Of a DNA stretch of 64,000 nucleotides, positions 1 to 8,707 are shown one piece after another. The notes beneath the pieces are model-generated. The model was not told where the DNA came from and searched no databases. It saw only the letters and a program-made list of their open reading frames with translations. Each line of letters begins with the position of its first letter. The stretch's first letter is position 1. The stretch covers positions 372,001 to 436,000 of the forward strand of contig NZ_SNWQ01000003.1 of assembly GCF_004361855.1 (NCBI RefSeq). Direction: 5' to 3'. A program made the position numbers and the translations under genes. Origin of the DNA: Kribbella caucasensis. GTDB taxonomy: Bacteria; Actinomycetota; Actinomycetes; Propionibacteriales; Kribbellaceae.

Positions 1-8
1 GCGTTGTC

Positions 9-37
9 TTGACGCAAATCTGTAAGGCAATTAGGCT
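9..37 (+). promoter_or_regulatory. possible sigma70-type promoter
   Basis: TTGACG (9-14) and TAGGCT (32-37) are separated by 17 nt, upstream of the Gfo/Idh gene at 178. The -10 box is poor and the leader would be about 130 nt long, so this is only a candidate. Nothing else is recognised in 1-177. Confidence 0.3.
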
Positions 38-177
38 CACTGCCAGTCTGTTTACTGTCAGATCTATCGATCCGGGATCGCCAGCGGCATCTCCGTTAAA
101 GCCCACGTCCACCATCCGCTCGCCATCGCCGGCTGAAGTCTTGGTCGGCTTCCCCTCCTGATCTCCCGCGAGGATTC

Positions 178-1230
178 ATGACCGGCACACTTCCTGTGCC
201 CCGCCTGATCGACCCGTCCGACGTCCCCCCTTTGCGCTGGGGCATCATCGGGACCGGCTGGATCGCCACCAGGTTCACCCGGGCGCTCCACACCCACACA
301 ACTCAACGGATCGTGGCCGTCGCCGCCCGCAGCACCGAGCGGAGCTTGGGGTTCGCCGCCGAGCACGACATCGAGAAGGTGTCGCCGACAGCCGAGGCGC
401 TCGTGTCCGACCCGTCCGTCGACGTCGTCTACATCGCCACCCCACACAGCTCGCACCGTGAGTTCGCTTTGCTCGCGATCGCGGCGGGAAAGCATGTATT
501 GGTCGAGAAGCCGTTTGCGATGTCGGCTGTGGAGGCTGGGGAGATCGTGGCCGCCGCGCGCGCCGCGAGCGTCTTCGCGATGGAGGCGATGTGGACCCGC
601 TATCTCCCGCAGACGGACATCGTTCGGCAACTCCTCGCTGACGGTGCGCTCGGCGACGTCCATCTCGTCACCGCGGACTTCGGCTTCAGCGCGCCCTTTG
701 ACCCCAGCAGCCGGATGTGGGATCCCGCTCTTGGCGGCGGAGCTCTGCTCGATGCGGGCGTCTACCCGATCTCATTCGCGTCGTTCGCGATCGGCGAACC
801 CAGAGGGGTGCGAGCATCGGGGGCGATGACCTCGACCGGTGTCGACGCGCGAGCGGCAGTCCTGTTGGAGACGGCAAGTGGGGCGCAGGCGCTCCTGGCG
901 ACTTCGATGGTGTCGAAGTTGCCCACAAGGGCGATGGTGATCGGTTCCGAGGGGCGAGTCGAGGTCATGAGTTCGTTCTTTGCACCGAGTGGCGTCACGC
1001 TAACGGAACACTCGAACGCTACGGAAGAGGCTCTGACCTGGGTCGACGACACCTTCGAAGAGAGCTACGACGCGCTGAGCTACCAGGCGAATGCCCTCGC
1101 CTCGTACGTTGCGGCGGGCCTGACCGAGTCCCCATTGCACTCCCTCGATGAGACGGTCTCGGTCCTCGCCACGATCGATGAGGCACGCGCACAGGTGCTG
1201 GCGTCCGCCAGGCCACCGGTCGCGGCGTAG
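178..1230 (+). CDS. Gfo/Idh/MocA-family oxidoreductase
   Basis: Cytoplasmic NAD(P)-dependent dehydrogenase of 350 aa, the usual family length; such enzymes oxidise or reduce sugars, inositols or their derivatives. The N-terminal Rossmann fold is visible as GIIGTGWIA near residues 22-30, followed by YIATPHSSH and the family EKP motif (VEKPFAM, about residue 110) that carries the catalytic Lys. The C-terminal half has the GGGALLDAGVYPISF segment of the substrate-binding domain. ATG 178 has GAGG only 4 nt upstream, which is tight. It lies 5' of a GH2 glycosidase on the same strand, so a role in sugar catabolism is likely; the exact substrate is not readable. Confidence 0.9.
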   Translation: MTGTLPVPRLIDPSDVPPLRWGIIGTGWIATRFTRALHTHTTQRIVAVAARSTERSLGFAAEHDIEKVSPTAEALVSDPSVDVVYIATPHSSHREFALLAIAAGKHVLVEKPFAMSAVEAGEIVAAARAASVFAMEAMWTRYLPQTDIVRQLLADGALGDVHLVTADFGFSAPFDPSSRMWDPALGGGALLDAGVYPISFASFAIGEPRGVRASGAMTSTGVDARAAVLLETASGAQALLATSMVSKLPTRAMVIGSEGRVEVMSSFFAPSGVTLTEHSNATEEALTWVDDTFEESYDALSYQANALASYVAAGLTESPLHSLDETVSVLATIDEARAQVLASARPPVAA

Positions 1231-1322
1231 GGCAGGGTCGACGCTGATCCCGAGCGCCGGTCCGGCCGTACCGTGGAGCGTCACGTACGCGGGCTCGTAG
1301 ATGCTGGGGAAACTGTCCATGG

Positions 1323-1403
1323 ACGATCATCCTGCCCTTGCTGGTCAGCTCCGCCGGCCTATACCTGGTGCGGATCCACGCGCAGGACGCGATCCCGGAT
1401 GGT
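1323..1403 (+). pseudogene. relic of a MalG-type sugar ABC permease, within gap 1231-1629
   Basis: Bases 1323-1403 translate to TIILPLLVSSAGLYLVRIHA plus QDAIPD, which matches the cytoplasmic-loop region of binding-protein-dependent sugar permeases (LPL..P.G.FL.R.Y....PDEL). The frame is lost right after and no start or domain remains. The rest of 1231-1629 shows no other gene; 1400-1530 could hold further decayed permease code but I cannot align it. It suggests that this locus once had its own importer between the oxidoreductase and the GH2 gene. Confidence 0.5.
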
Positions 1404-1629
1404 CACCCTGGAGGGATCCCGGAACAACTACCTCCTGTGGAATGGGGAGTCCGGGCGCGTTCACCGGCGGCGTGAAGGGCTGATTCCCCTTCTATTATTG
1501 GAGAAAACACAGTGCGTGGATACTTGAAACCTAGTGCATCAATGAGTGCCCTTCGAACCTGGGTCGGTGTGCCCTCGCTGCCGTTCTTCAGAGAGGGCCC
1601 CAGTTGCTAAACAAAGCAGGGAGACAGCA

Positions 1630-4068
1630 ATGACTACTGAGTCGTTCAACGGGGGTTGGGCGGTTCGGCCGAAGGCCAGTATCTTCGCCCAGATTGCCGG
1701 GCCACCGGAGGAGGCTGTACCTGTCACGCTTCCGCACGATGCGATGATCTCGATGGAGCGGGCTGCGGAACATGGCGCCGCACGCGCGTACTTCCCCGGG
1801 GGATGCTTTGAGTACTCCAAGAGCTTCGACGTTCCCGAAGAGTGGCGGGCACAGCGGGTTCAGCTCGAGTTCGACGGGGTGTATCGGGATGCGGTGGTGT
1901 TCGTGAACGACGTTGCCGCGGGTCAGCGTCCGTACGGCTACTCGTCGTTCGTGGTGGACCTCAGCCCGTACCTGCGGTACGGCGAGCCGAACGTCGTCCG
2001 GGTGGAGGCCCGATCGCACGATGACTCGCGGTGGTACACCGGTGCCGGCATCTTCCGGGATACGAGGTTGATCGTCACCGAGCTGGTGCATATCGGGTGG
2101 CGTGGTGTGCGAGTCACCACGCCGGACGTCGACGCGGAACGCGCAGTTGTCGAGGTCGCGGTTGACGTACGCAACGATGGGCTCAGCACCGAGACGGTCA
2201 CCGTGGAAGTCGATATCGTCGACGATGTGGGTCTGGTGGTCGCGAGTGGCTCGGCGCCCGTCACGACGCGAGCAGGGGGCGCCGCGTGGTCGCGGATCCG
2301 CGCGTATGTGGGGGAGCCTCGGCTGTGGAACGTGGACGATCCTCAGTTGTATGGGGCAACGGTCAGGGTGCGCGCGGCTGACGTTGTCGTCGACGAGCAG
2401 CACACGAAGTTCGGCGTACGGACGTTGCGGCTGGATCCGGAGTACGGGCTGCGGATCAACGGCGAGACGGTGAAGCTGCGTGGTGCGTGTGTGCACCACG
2501 ACAACGGGATCCTGGGAGCGGCGGCGATCGGCCGGGCGGAGGAGCGGAAGGTCGAGCTGCTCAAGGCTGCCGGTTTCAATGCGATCCGGTCGTCGCACAA
2601 TCCGCTCAGTACGGCGATGCTGGATGCCTGTGACCGGGTGGGGATGCTGGTGATCGACGAGGCCTTTGACGTCTGGACGGAGTCGAAGTCCTCGTTCGAC
2701 TATTCGCTGTCGTTCCCGGAATGGTGGGAGCGCGATGTCGAGGCGATGGTGCTGAAGGACATCAATCATCCCAGTGTCATCTTGTACTCGATCGGCAACG
2801 AGATTCCCGAGACGGGCAATGCGTTGGGTTCGGAGTTGGGTCGACTGCTGGCGGAGAAAGTTCGCTCACTGGATCCGACACGATTCGTGACGAACGGCAT
2901 CAACCCTTTCGTGTCGACCATCGGCGACTTCGCGGAGCAGCTCCGCGCAGCGGCCGGGGCCGCCGGGGACGACGGCGGAGTCAACGACCTGCTGGGGAGG
3001 TTTCACGACGAGATCGCCGGGTCGTCGCTGGTGACGGAGCGGACAGCCGAGTCGTTCGGTGTCCTCGATGTCGCGGGCATGAACTACGCCGATGCGCGCT
3101 ACGCGCTCGACCGAGAGTTGTTCCCGAATCGGATCATCCTGGGTACGGAAACCTTCCCGGCACGGATCGCGAAGAACTGGGCCCTGATCCTTGGCAACCC
3201 TCACGTGATCGGAGATTTCACCTGGACCGGATTCGATTACCTCGGCGAGGCCGGCATCGGCCGAGTGCAGTACACGGACACTTCGCGGAGTTTCGCAGCT
3301 CCGTTTCCGTGGATCGCTGCGTGGTGTGGTGACCTGGACATCACCGGTTGCCGGCGGCCGGCGTCGTACTGTCGCGAGATCGTCTTCGGGTTGCGTTCGG
3401 AGCCGTACATCGCGGTTCAGCGTCCCGAGCACTACCGCCGAATCCCGACGGACGGCGCCTGGTCCTGGAGCGACTCGATCGGAAGCTGGACCTGGCCTGT
3501 CGAGCCGGGTACGCCGATTCGGGTGGAGGTGTACACCGACGGGGACGAGGTCGACTTGGTCCTGGACGGCAAGACCCTTGCACGTCAGACCGTGGGAGGA
3601 TCGATGCCGCTCACCGCGATCTTCGAGACCGAGTACCAACCCGGTGAGCTCAGCGCGATCGCCTACCGGAACGGATCTGAGACCGGCCGGACGACACTGC
3701 GGTCCGCGGTCGGTGCGACGTCTTTGACCGTTTCGGCTGACAGGAACGTGCTCCGAGCGGACGACGCGGATCTCGCGTTCATCTCCATTGAGTTGCGCGA
3801 CGCCACGGGCACCCTCGTGACGTCGGAGGACCGTCAGGTCGCGGTCTCCGTGGAAGGTGCCGGCGTACTGCAGGCCCTTGGGAGCGCCCGGCCCGACAAC
3901 GTCGAACGCTACGACACCGGCGAACACGCTACCTTCGACGGTCGAGCTCTCGCGGTTGTACGACCGACAGCGGCGGGCGCGATCACGGTAACCGTCACAG
4001 CCGAGGCACTTGAGGCTGTCGTTCTGACACTGACCGCAGAGACGCCACCTCGGCGGCGGGCATCATGA
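1630..4068 (+). CDS. glycoside hydrolase family 2 (beta-galactosidase-like)
   Basis: Retaining glycosidase of 812 aa, probably cytoplasmic since no signal peptide is seen. Order: jelly-roll sugar-binding domain (about 1-155, with RWYTGAGIFRDTRL), Ig-like domain (to about 255), TIM barrel (about 256-570), then a bacterial Ig-like/DUF4982-type tail. The acid/base Glu is at about 391 in YSIGNEIPETG and the nucleophile Glu at about 507 in ILGTETFP. ATG 1630 is preferred over an in-frame ATG at 1546 because AGGGAG lies 6-8 nt upstream of it. GH2 activity on beta-galactosides, beta-glucuronides or beta-mannosides cannot be told apart here. Neighbouring sugar-enzyme relics suggest a once larger glycoside locus. 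Confidence 0.92.
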   Translation: MTTESFNGGWAVRPKASIFAQIAGPPEEAVPVTLPHDAMISMERAAEHGAARAYFPGGCFEYSKSFDVPEEWRAQRVQLEFDGVYRDAVVFVNDVAAGQRPYGYSSFVVDLSPYLRYGEPNVVRVEARSHDDSRWYTGAGIFRDTRLIVTELVHIGWRGVRVTTPDVDAERAVVEVAVDVRNDGLSTETVTVEVDIVDDVGLVVASGSAPVTTRAGGAAWSRIRAYVGEPRLWNVDDPQLYGATVRVRAADVVVDEQHTKFGVRTLRLDPEYGLRINGETVKLRGACVHHDNGILGAAAIGRAEERKVELLKAAGFNAIRSSHNPLSTAMLDACDRVGMLVIDEAFDVWTESKSSFDYSLSFPEWWERDVEAMVLKDINHPSVILYSIGNEIPETGNALGSELGRLLAEKVRSLDPTRFVTNGINPFVSTIGDFAEQLRAAAGAAGDDGGVNDLLGRFHDEIAGSSLVTERTAESFGVLDVAGMNYADARYALDRELFPNRIILGTETFPARIAKNWALILGNPHVIGDFTWTGFDYLGEAGIGRVQYTDTSRSFAAPFPWIAAWCGDLDITGCRRPASYCREIVFGLRSEPYIAVQRPEHYRRIPTDGAWSWSDSIGSWTWPVEPGTPIRVEVYTDGDEVDLVLDGKTLARQTVGGSMPLTAIFETEYQPGELSAIAYRNGSETGRTTLRSAVGATSLTVSADRNVLRADDADLAFISIELRDATGTLVTSEDRQVAVSVEGAGVLQALGSARPDNVERYDTGEHATFDGRALAVVRPTAAGAITVTVTAEALEAVVLTLTAETPPRRRAS

Positions 4069-4255
4069 CGGAAGCCGAACCGCGCCGACCAGTAGAGCAG
4101 CAGCCGGACTTGCTTCCAGTGGGCGGCATGTTGACTCGTATATGTCAGCGTGGCTAATGTCAGGCAGCCAGGCTCCCTGACTCCAGAGCGCCAAGTACGA
4201 CCGACGATCGGGCAGGCCGCAGCCATCCGATCGCGCCATTCAAAGGAAGCCGACA

Positions 4256-4696
4256 TTGCCTGACGAACCCGACTTCGCCTCCTTCTGTCACGACGATGCC
4301 TGGCAGCTCGGCGCCGCGCTGGTCGCCCGATGCCGTGCGGAGAAGCTTGCCGTCACCATCAGCATCCACCTCGGTGCGCAGCGCGTCTTCCACGCGGCCC
4401 TCCCCGGCACCGCCGCGGACAACGACGAGTGGGTGATGCGTAAGACCCGCATCGTCCAACGCTTCGACCGGTCCTCCCAAGAGGTCGGGACCCTCGCAGC
4501 CGATGACCTGATGAGCTTTCACACTGCCTTCGGGCTGTCCGCCGCCGACTACGCACCCACCGGCGGCGGCGTTCCGATCCGCATCCACGGCACCATGGTC
4601 GGCGTACTCGCCATCTCTGGCCTCACCTCAGCCGACGACCACGATTTGGCCGTGACTGCACTTCACCTTGCCGCCGGAACCGACGCAGTCAGCTGA
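4256..4696 (+). CDS. UPF0303 / heme-degrading-domain family protein
   Basis: Small cytoplasmic protein of 146 aa of the UPF0303 (YBR137W-like, GlcG/HbpS fold) family: the conserved WQLGAALVARCRAEKLAVTI start, the RKTRIVQRF segment and the GGGVPIRI..TMVGVLAISGL core are all present. Start is TTG 4256 with AAGGAAG 8 nt upstream. Members often sit beside sugar genes, but their biochemical role is not settled; binding of a small ligand is the safest statement. It is separated from the GH2 gene by 187 nt in which I see no gene. Length fits the family (about 150-165 aa). Confidence 0.82.
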   Translation: MPDEPDFASFCHDDAWQLGAALVARCRAEKLAVTISIHLGAQRVFHAALPGTAADNDEWVMRKTRIVQRFDRSSQEVGTLAADDLMSFHTAFGLSAADYAPTGGGVPIRIHGTMVGVLAISGLTSADDHDLAVTALHLAAGTDAVS

Positions 4697-4734
4697 TTGT
4701 GTTGACCTCTACACGCTGACCGAGTTCACCTGTC

Positions 4735-4902
4735 CGCGAAGTTACTGGCAGAAAGCGCATCGTCATGTGTGCGGATGTCACGTTTCCCAGCGTGTGCGGC
4801 CTGCGGCCGATCGTTCATGGCGCGGTTTCCCGTCTCGGCATCCCTGGTTTGCGATTCAGTGATGGCTCACGTGCTGTGGTGATGGGCAATTCGACAGCGT
4901 TC
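4735..4902 (+). pseudogene. relic of a GH3 beta-glucosidase 5' end with its leader
   Basis: From ATG 4765 the frame reads MCADVTFPS then jumps to LRPIVHGAVSRLGIPGLRFS and on to GNSTAF. Both parts match the N-terminus of the intact GH3 gene at 40210-42414, with about 50 residues missing between them. The match continues upstream of the start: GTTACTGGCAGAAAGCG is shared with the leader of the intact gene (which reads AGTTACTGGCAGAAAGCG). After GNSTAF homology ends. This is therefore an internally deleted and 3'-truncated copy of a paralogous gene and cannot encode an enzyme. The remaining sequence to 4950 shows nothing further. Confidence 0.85.
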
Positions 4903-4950
4903 CTGCCTCCCCCACGCGATCGCGTACTGCCAGGCCGGCCGTTCCATGTC

Positions 4951-6495
4951 CTAGAGGCCAGTTGAAACCGCAGAGCTACGAGCAGACTGGGACAGGGTGC
5001 GTGTGCGCGCCGCGGCTCGGAGGCGAATGCTGGGCCGGTAGCGGGGGTCGCGGTACTCCGTCGCCAGCTCGTCCAGCACCTGGAGTACGACGGCTGGCGT
5101 CCATTCCTCTGACCAGCGGAACGGGCCCATCGGGTAGTTGGTGCCGAGGATCATCGCTGAGTCGATGTCCTCGGTTGTCGCGATGCCCTGGTGGGCGGCC
5201 TCCCAGGCCTCATTGGCGATCATTGACATCACCCTGGCCACGATCAGACCAGGCGCGTCGGCGATCGGGAACGCTGCGACTCCTGCGCGTGACAGCAGAG
5301 CGACGAGGCTCGCGAGTAGGTCCGGGTCGGTCGACGCCAGAGCAAGGCGGTCCACCGTGCTGGGATCCAGGCATAGATCGAGTACGGCGACCGGTGCGCC
5401 GAGTGAGCTCGACTCGAGCTGAGCCGTACAACCGCGTGTCACGACGACCATGCCCTGCCCGGGGAACTCTACGGATGGCGTCTGCCCCGTCTCGCCGGCC
5501 TGCGGCGTGATCCCTGCGCGCTCGAGAAGCGCCGCTAACTGTGGACTGTCGCCGTGCATGACCACTCGCTCGGGGCAGTCCGCTCTCGACGTGGCGGGCG
5601 GTGGCTGGGGGCGGTCGGCGTCCAGATCGTAGCGGTAGAACCCTCGACCGGACTTGCGCCCCAGGCGTCCAGCCGCGACGAGTTCGGCCTGCAGTTGCGA
5701 GGGTGCGTACCGGGCATCGAAGTTAAAGGCACGCCACACGGTGCTCGTCACAGTGAAGTTGACATCGTTGCCGATGAGATCCATGAGCTCGAAAGGACCC
5801 ATCCGGAATTGGCCGGCGCCGCGAAGAACCTCGTCGATAATCTCCGCGCTCGCCGTCTGCTCCTCCAGGAGTCGCAGCGACTCGCCGTAGAAGGGGCGCG
5901 CGACGCGATTCACGATGAACCCCGGAGCGGACCTCACGTGCGCCACCTCCTTGCCCCATGATCGGGCCAGGGCGGCAACCCGAGCGACCACTTCCTGGTC
6001 GGTGTCCAGGCCGCGGATCACCTCGACGAGCCGCATGACAGGGACCGGGTTGAAGAAGTGCAACCCGACGACGCGAGTGGGATCCGCGGTCGCGGCCGCG
6101 ATCTCCGTGATCGACAGCGACGACGTGTTGGTCGCGAGCAGGCAACCCGGACCGAAGTGGTCCCATGCCTGCGCGAAAACCGTCGCCTTGACGGCGAGGT
6201 CCTCCACCACGGCCTCGACCACGAGGGTGTCGGCGGCCGCCGGTACGGCGTCAATGGACTTGGCGCAAAGCAGTCGTGTCTCGAGGTCTGTGGCAAGCTC
6301 CGGGTGTTTGCGATTCAGCCGGGACCGAATGTCGGCGACGGCTGCCTGCAGTTGTCCGGCGTCGGGGTCGACCAGACTGACCGCGTGCCCCGCCGCGACG
6401 GCGATCTGGGCAATTCCGCGGCCCATTGTGCCGGCGCCGATCACGCACACGTGCGGGTCGAGGAGTGACGCCTTCAGGGCGGTCGGTCCGCTCAT
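4951..6495 (-). CDS. 3-hydroxyacyl-CoA dehydrogenase, two C-terminal domains
   Basis: NAD-dependent oxidation of 3-hydroxyacyl-CoA to 3-oxoacyl-CoA; 514 aa from ATG 6495. The NAD fold has VIGAGTMGRGIA (about 18-29); the catalytic region reads LHFFNPVPVMRLVEVI (about 145-160, His included); one 3HCDH C-terminal domain follows (about 185-290) and a second one near the end (GLIVARVMSMIANEAWEAA). This PaaH/PaaC-like layout is normal at 480-520 aa. ATG 6495 has AGGAG 7 nt upstream; an in-frame ATG 6534 lacks a site. It is divergent from the CoA transferase at 6600, with a GntR-type site in the shared promoter gap, so both are likely regulated together. Confidence 0.93.
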   Translation of the reverse strand: MSGPTALKASLLDPHVCVIGAGTMGRGIAQIAVAAGHAVSLVDPDAGQLQAAVADIRSRLNRKHPELATDLETRLLCAKSIDAVPAAADTLVVEAVVEDLAVKATVFAQAWDHFGPGCLLATNTSSLSITEIAAATADPTRVVGLHFFNPVPVMRLVEVIRGLDTDQEVVARVAALARSWGKEVAHVRSAPGFIVNRVARPFYGESLRLLEEQTASAEIIDEVLRGAGQFRMGPFELMDLIGNDVNFTVTSTVWRAFNFDARYAPSQLQAELVAAGRLGRKSGRGFYRYDLDADRPQPPPATSRADCPERVVMHGDSPQLAALLERAGITPQAGETGQTPSVEFPGQGMVVVTRGCTAQLESSSLGAPVAVLDLCLDPSTVDRLALASTDPDLLASLVALLSRAGVAAFPIADAPGLIVARVMSMIANEAWEAAHQGIATTEDIDSAMILGTNYPMGPFRWSEEWTPAVVLQVLDELATEYRDPRYRPSIRLRAAARTRTLSQSARSSAVSTGL

Positions 6496-6550
6496 CTGTT
6501 TCTCCTGTCCGGGAGCCCTTGGCCGGTCGGTCATGTGCCTTGAGATCTAA

Positions 6551-6566
6551 GTGTAAGACAATGTAC
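6551..6566. promoter_or_regulatory. FadR-type GntR operator candidate, site 1
   Basis: GTGTAAGACAATGTAC contains TGT-AAG-ACA, the core of the FCD/FadR-family consensus (TNGTNNNACNA). The 14 bases GTAAGACAATGTAC recur exactly at 9613-9626 before the GntR gene, and GAAGTGA follows both copies at the same distance. It lies between the divergent 3-hydroxyacyl-CoA dehydrogenase and CoA transferase genes. Confidence 0.72.
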
Positions 6567-6599
6567 CTTCTGTGAAGTGACTGACGATCGGGTAGTGGC

Positions 6600-7880
6600 A
6601 TGACAGAGCGAGAACAGGCAGCGATGCACAGCGGTCCCGCGCCGCTCAGCGGGTTACGCGTCGTCGAGGTTTCGTCTTTCGTGGCCGCTCCCTCTGCCGG
6701 GCTCGCGCTGGCTCAACTGGGAGCCGATGTGATCCGGGTGGATCCGCCGGGTGGGGGCAGTGATGCCAATCGATGGCCCCTGGCGAGGTCTGGGGCAAGC
6801 CTGTTCTGGGCGAATCTCAACAAGGGCAAGCGTTCGGTGGCGATCGACCATCGTTCGCCGGAGGGTCGAGAGCTCCTGTTGGCCTTGGCCTGTGCGCCGG
6901 GTCCCGACGCGGGCGTGCTCCTCGACAATCTGGTCGGCCGTCACCGACTGCGGTACGAGGACCTGTGTGAGCGTCGACCAGATGTGATCCATGCCCACAT
7001 CGAAGGGCACAACGACGGCTCGCCGGCCGTGGACTACACGATCAACGCCGAGGTTGGCGTCCCGACCATGACCGGCCCGGCGGAGACACAGACGCCGGTC
7101 AACCACGTGCTTCCGGCGTGGGACTTGCTCTCGGGGATGACCGTGGCGATGGCGATCGTCACCGCGGTCCTTCACCGCTGCCGCACCGGCGAGGGAGCGC
7201 GACTCGAGCTGTCGCTCGCCGACCTTGCACTGACCGGGGTGGGAAACATGGGTTGGCTCGCCGAGGCAGACAGCTCTGGCCGCGCGCGGCCCCGACAGGG
7301 GAACCACATGTTCGGAGCATTCGGGGTCGACTTCGAGACTGCGGACCGCCGGCGGGTCATGGTGGTCGCGTTGACCGGCGCTCAGTGGCGCGCGCTCCGC
7401 GAGGTCACGGAAACCTCTGCGGTCTTCGCCGCGCTCCAAGATGTCCTCGGCGCGGATCTCGACGACGAGGGAGACCGGTACCGGCACCGGGAGACCATCG
7501 CCGCTGTGCTCAGACCATGGTTCGCGCAGCGGGACTTCGGCACCGTCGAACAGCTGCTGCGAGCCGCGAAAGTGCTGTGGAGTCCGTATCTCGACATGGC
7601 GGAAGTGGCGCACCGGGCAGCCGGTGACGCCAGTTCAGGTGCGTCCCGAATCGACCAACCGGGTATCGGCCCGATGTTGTCCACCGGAAGGCCGCTCCGG
7701 TGGAACAGCGTCACGACCGGCCCAGTGCCGGCGCCGGTGATGGGCGAGCACGGCGCCGAGGTGTTGGCAGAGGTTCTCGGTCTGTCGACACGTGAAATCG
7801 GGCGCCTGCGTGATCGTGGAATCGTCGGCGGTGCGGACTGCTGCGGCAGCCCGATAGGTGACCTGCCGTGCACGATCTGA
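6600..7880 (+). CDS. CaiB/BaiF family III CoA transferase
   Basis: Transfers CoA between carboxylates through a Glu/Asp-bound anhydride; 426 aa, family-typical. The N-terminal fold is clear (SGLRVVEVSSFVAAPSAGLA, then LGADVIRVDPPGGGSDANRW). The catalytic Asp is probably in VDYTINAEVG near residue 144. The start ATG 6600 has only a weak GGGTAG; ATG 6624 is an alternative. It is the first gene of an overlapping trio with a CitE-type lyase and a hot-dog hydratase. The same gene types make up itaconate/mesaconate catabolism (ict, ccl, ich), so it may activate a C5 dicarboxylate with succinyl-CoA; this is inference from context. Confidence 0.9.
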   Translation: MTEREQAAMHSGPAPLSGLRVVEVSSFVAAPSAGLALAQLGADVIRVDPPGGGSDANRWPLARSGASLFWANLNKGKRSVAIDHRSPEGRELLLALACAPGPDAGVLLDNLVGRHRLRYEDLCERRPDVIHAHIEGHNDGSPAVDYTINAEVGVPTMTGPAETQTPVNHVLPAWDLLSGMTVAMAIVTAVLHRCRTGEGARLELSLADLALTGVGNMGWLAEADSSGRARPRQGNHMFGAFGVDFETADRRRVMVVALTGAQWRALREVTETSAVFAALQDVLGADLDDEGDRYRHRETIAAVLRPWFAQRDFGTVEQLLRAAKVLWSPYLDMAEVAHRAAGDASSGASRIDQPGIGPMLSTGRPLRWNSVTTGPVPAPVMGEHGAEVLAEVLGLSTREIGRLRDRGIVGGADCCGSPIGDLPCTI

Positions 7881-8707
7881 TCGGGCGCGCCGGGGCGGCG
7901 CGCACACTGCTCTTCGTCCCCGGCGACAGACCGGAACTCTTCGCCAAGGCCGAGAGGTCCGGTGCAGACCTCGTTGTGCTGGATCTCGAGGACGCGGTTC
8001 ACGAAAAGCACAAGCGCGAGGCTCGGGACGCGGTTGCCGAGTACCTAGGGACGGGCACAGTGTCCGCTGTTCGGATGAACGCGTCCGGTACTGCGTGGCA
8101 CGACGAGGACATCCGGATGGTGGCGTCGCACGACTGCATCGCCATGGTTCCCAAGGCTGCTGCCGACAACCTGATGGCAGTGGCGCAACGGCTGGGCGCG
8201 GGGCGCGCGATGATCGCGCTCGTCGAGACGTCGGCGGGTGTCCTTGACGCCCGTCGGATTGCCGAGGTGGCGGGCGTCGAGCGGCTCGCTTTGGGAACGT
8301 TTGATCTCGCAGCCGAGCTGGGAGTGACACCCGAGGATCGCGAGGCCATGGCGGTCAGCCGGAACATGATGGTGCTCGCGTCATCGGCAGCCGGGATCGC
8401 GCCGCCGATCGACGGGATCACCGCCGCGCTCGGCGAGGAGAATGTGCTCCGCTCGGACCTGGCCTACGCCAGGAGGCTGGGCTTCGGCGGCAAGCTCTGT
8501 ATTCACCCGGCGCAGGTATCTGTCGCCGCAGAGATGATGATGCCGGATGCGCAGCAGCTCGCCTGGGCAGGTCGCGTGCTGGCTGCCGCCGAGCATGAGT
8601 CGGTCGCCGTGGTCGACGGTCAGATGGTCGACCGTCCGGTCATCCTCCGTGCGCGTCGTCTTCTGGCGGCAGCAGAGCAATCGATGGCGGGGCCCACCAA
8701 TGAGTGA
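7868..8707 (+). CDS. HpcH/HpaI (CitE-like) acyl-CoA lyase
   Basis: Mg-dependent C-C lyase of 279 aa related to citrate lyase beta, malyl-CoA and citramalyl-CoA lyases. Family motifs: RTLLFVPGDRPELFAKAERS at the start, VLDLEDAV (substrate/Mg region), the Mg ligand Glu in ALVETSAGV and Asp in GTFDLAAELG, and GKLCIHPAQV near the end. GTG 7868 has AGGTGA 4 nt upstream and overlaps the end of the CoA transferase by 13 nt, so translation is probably coupled. With the hydratase that follows it would turn an unsaturated dicarboxyl-CoA into acetyl-CoA plus a keto acid, as citramalyl-CoA lyase does; the actual substrate is not shown. Confidence 0.9.
   Translation: MHDLIGRAGAARTLLFVPGDRPELFAKAERSGADLVVLDLEDAVHEKHKREARDAVAEYLGTGTVSAVRMNASGTAWHDEDIRMVASHDCIAMVPKAAADNLMAVAQRLGAGRAMIALVETSAGVLDARRIAEVAGVERLALGTFDLAAELGVTPEDREAMAVSRNMMVLASSAAGIAPPIDGITAALGEENVLRSDLAYARRLGFGGKLCIHPAQVSVAAEMMMPDAQQLAWAGRVLAAAEHESVAVVDGQMVDRPVILRARRLLAAAEQSMAGPTNE

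Noticed and set aside
1588..2769. Long open frame on the minus strand opposite the GH2 gene (393 codons)
   Set aside because: It is antisense to a clear enzyme, has no recognisable domain and an Arg/His-rich composition typical of shadow frames in high-GC DNA. The same holds for frames opposite most other genes.
4256..4696. GlcG of a glycolate operon
   Set aside because: The fold is related, but no glycolate oxidase gene is present and the motifs fit the UPF0303 branch.
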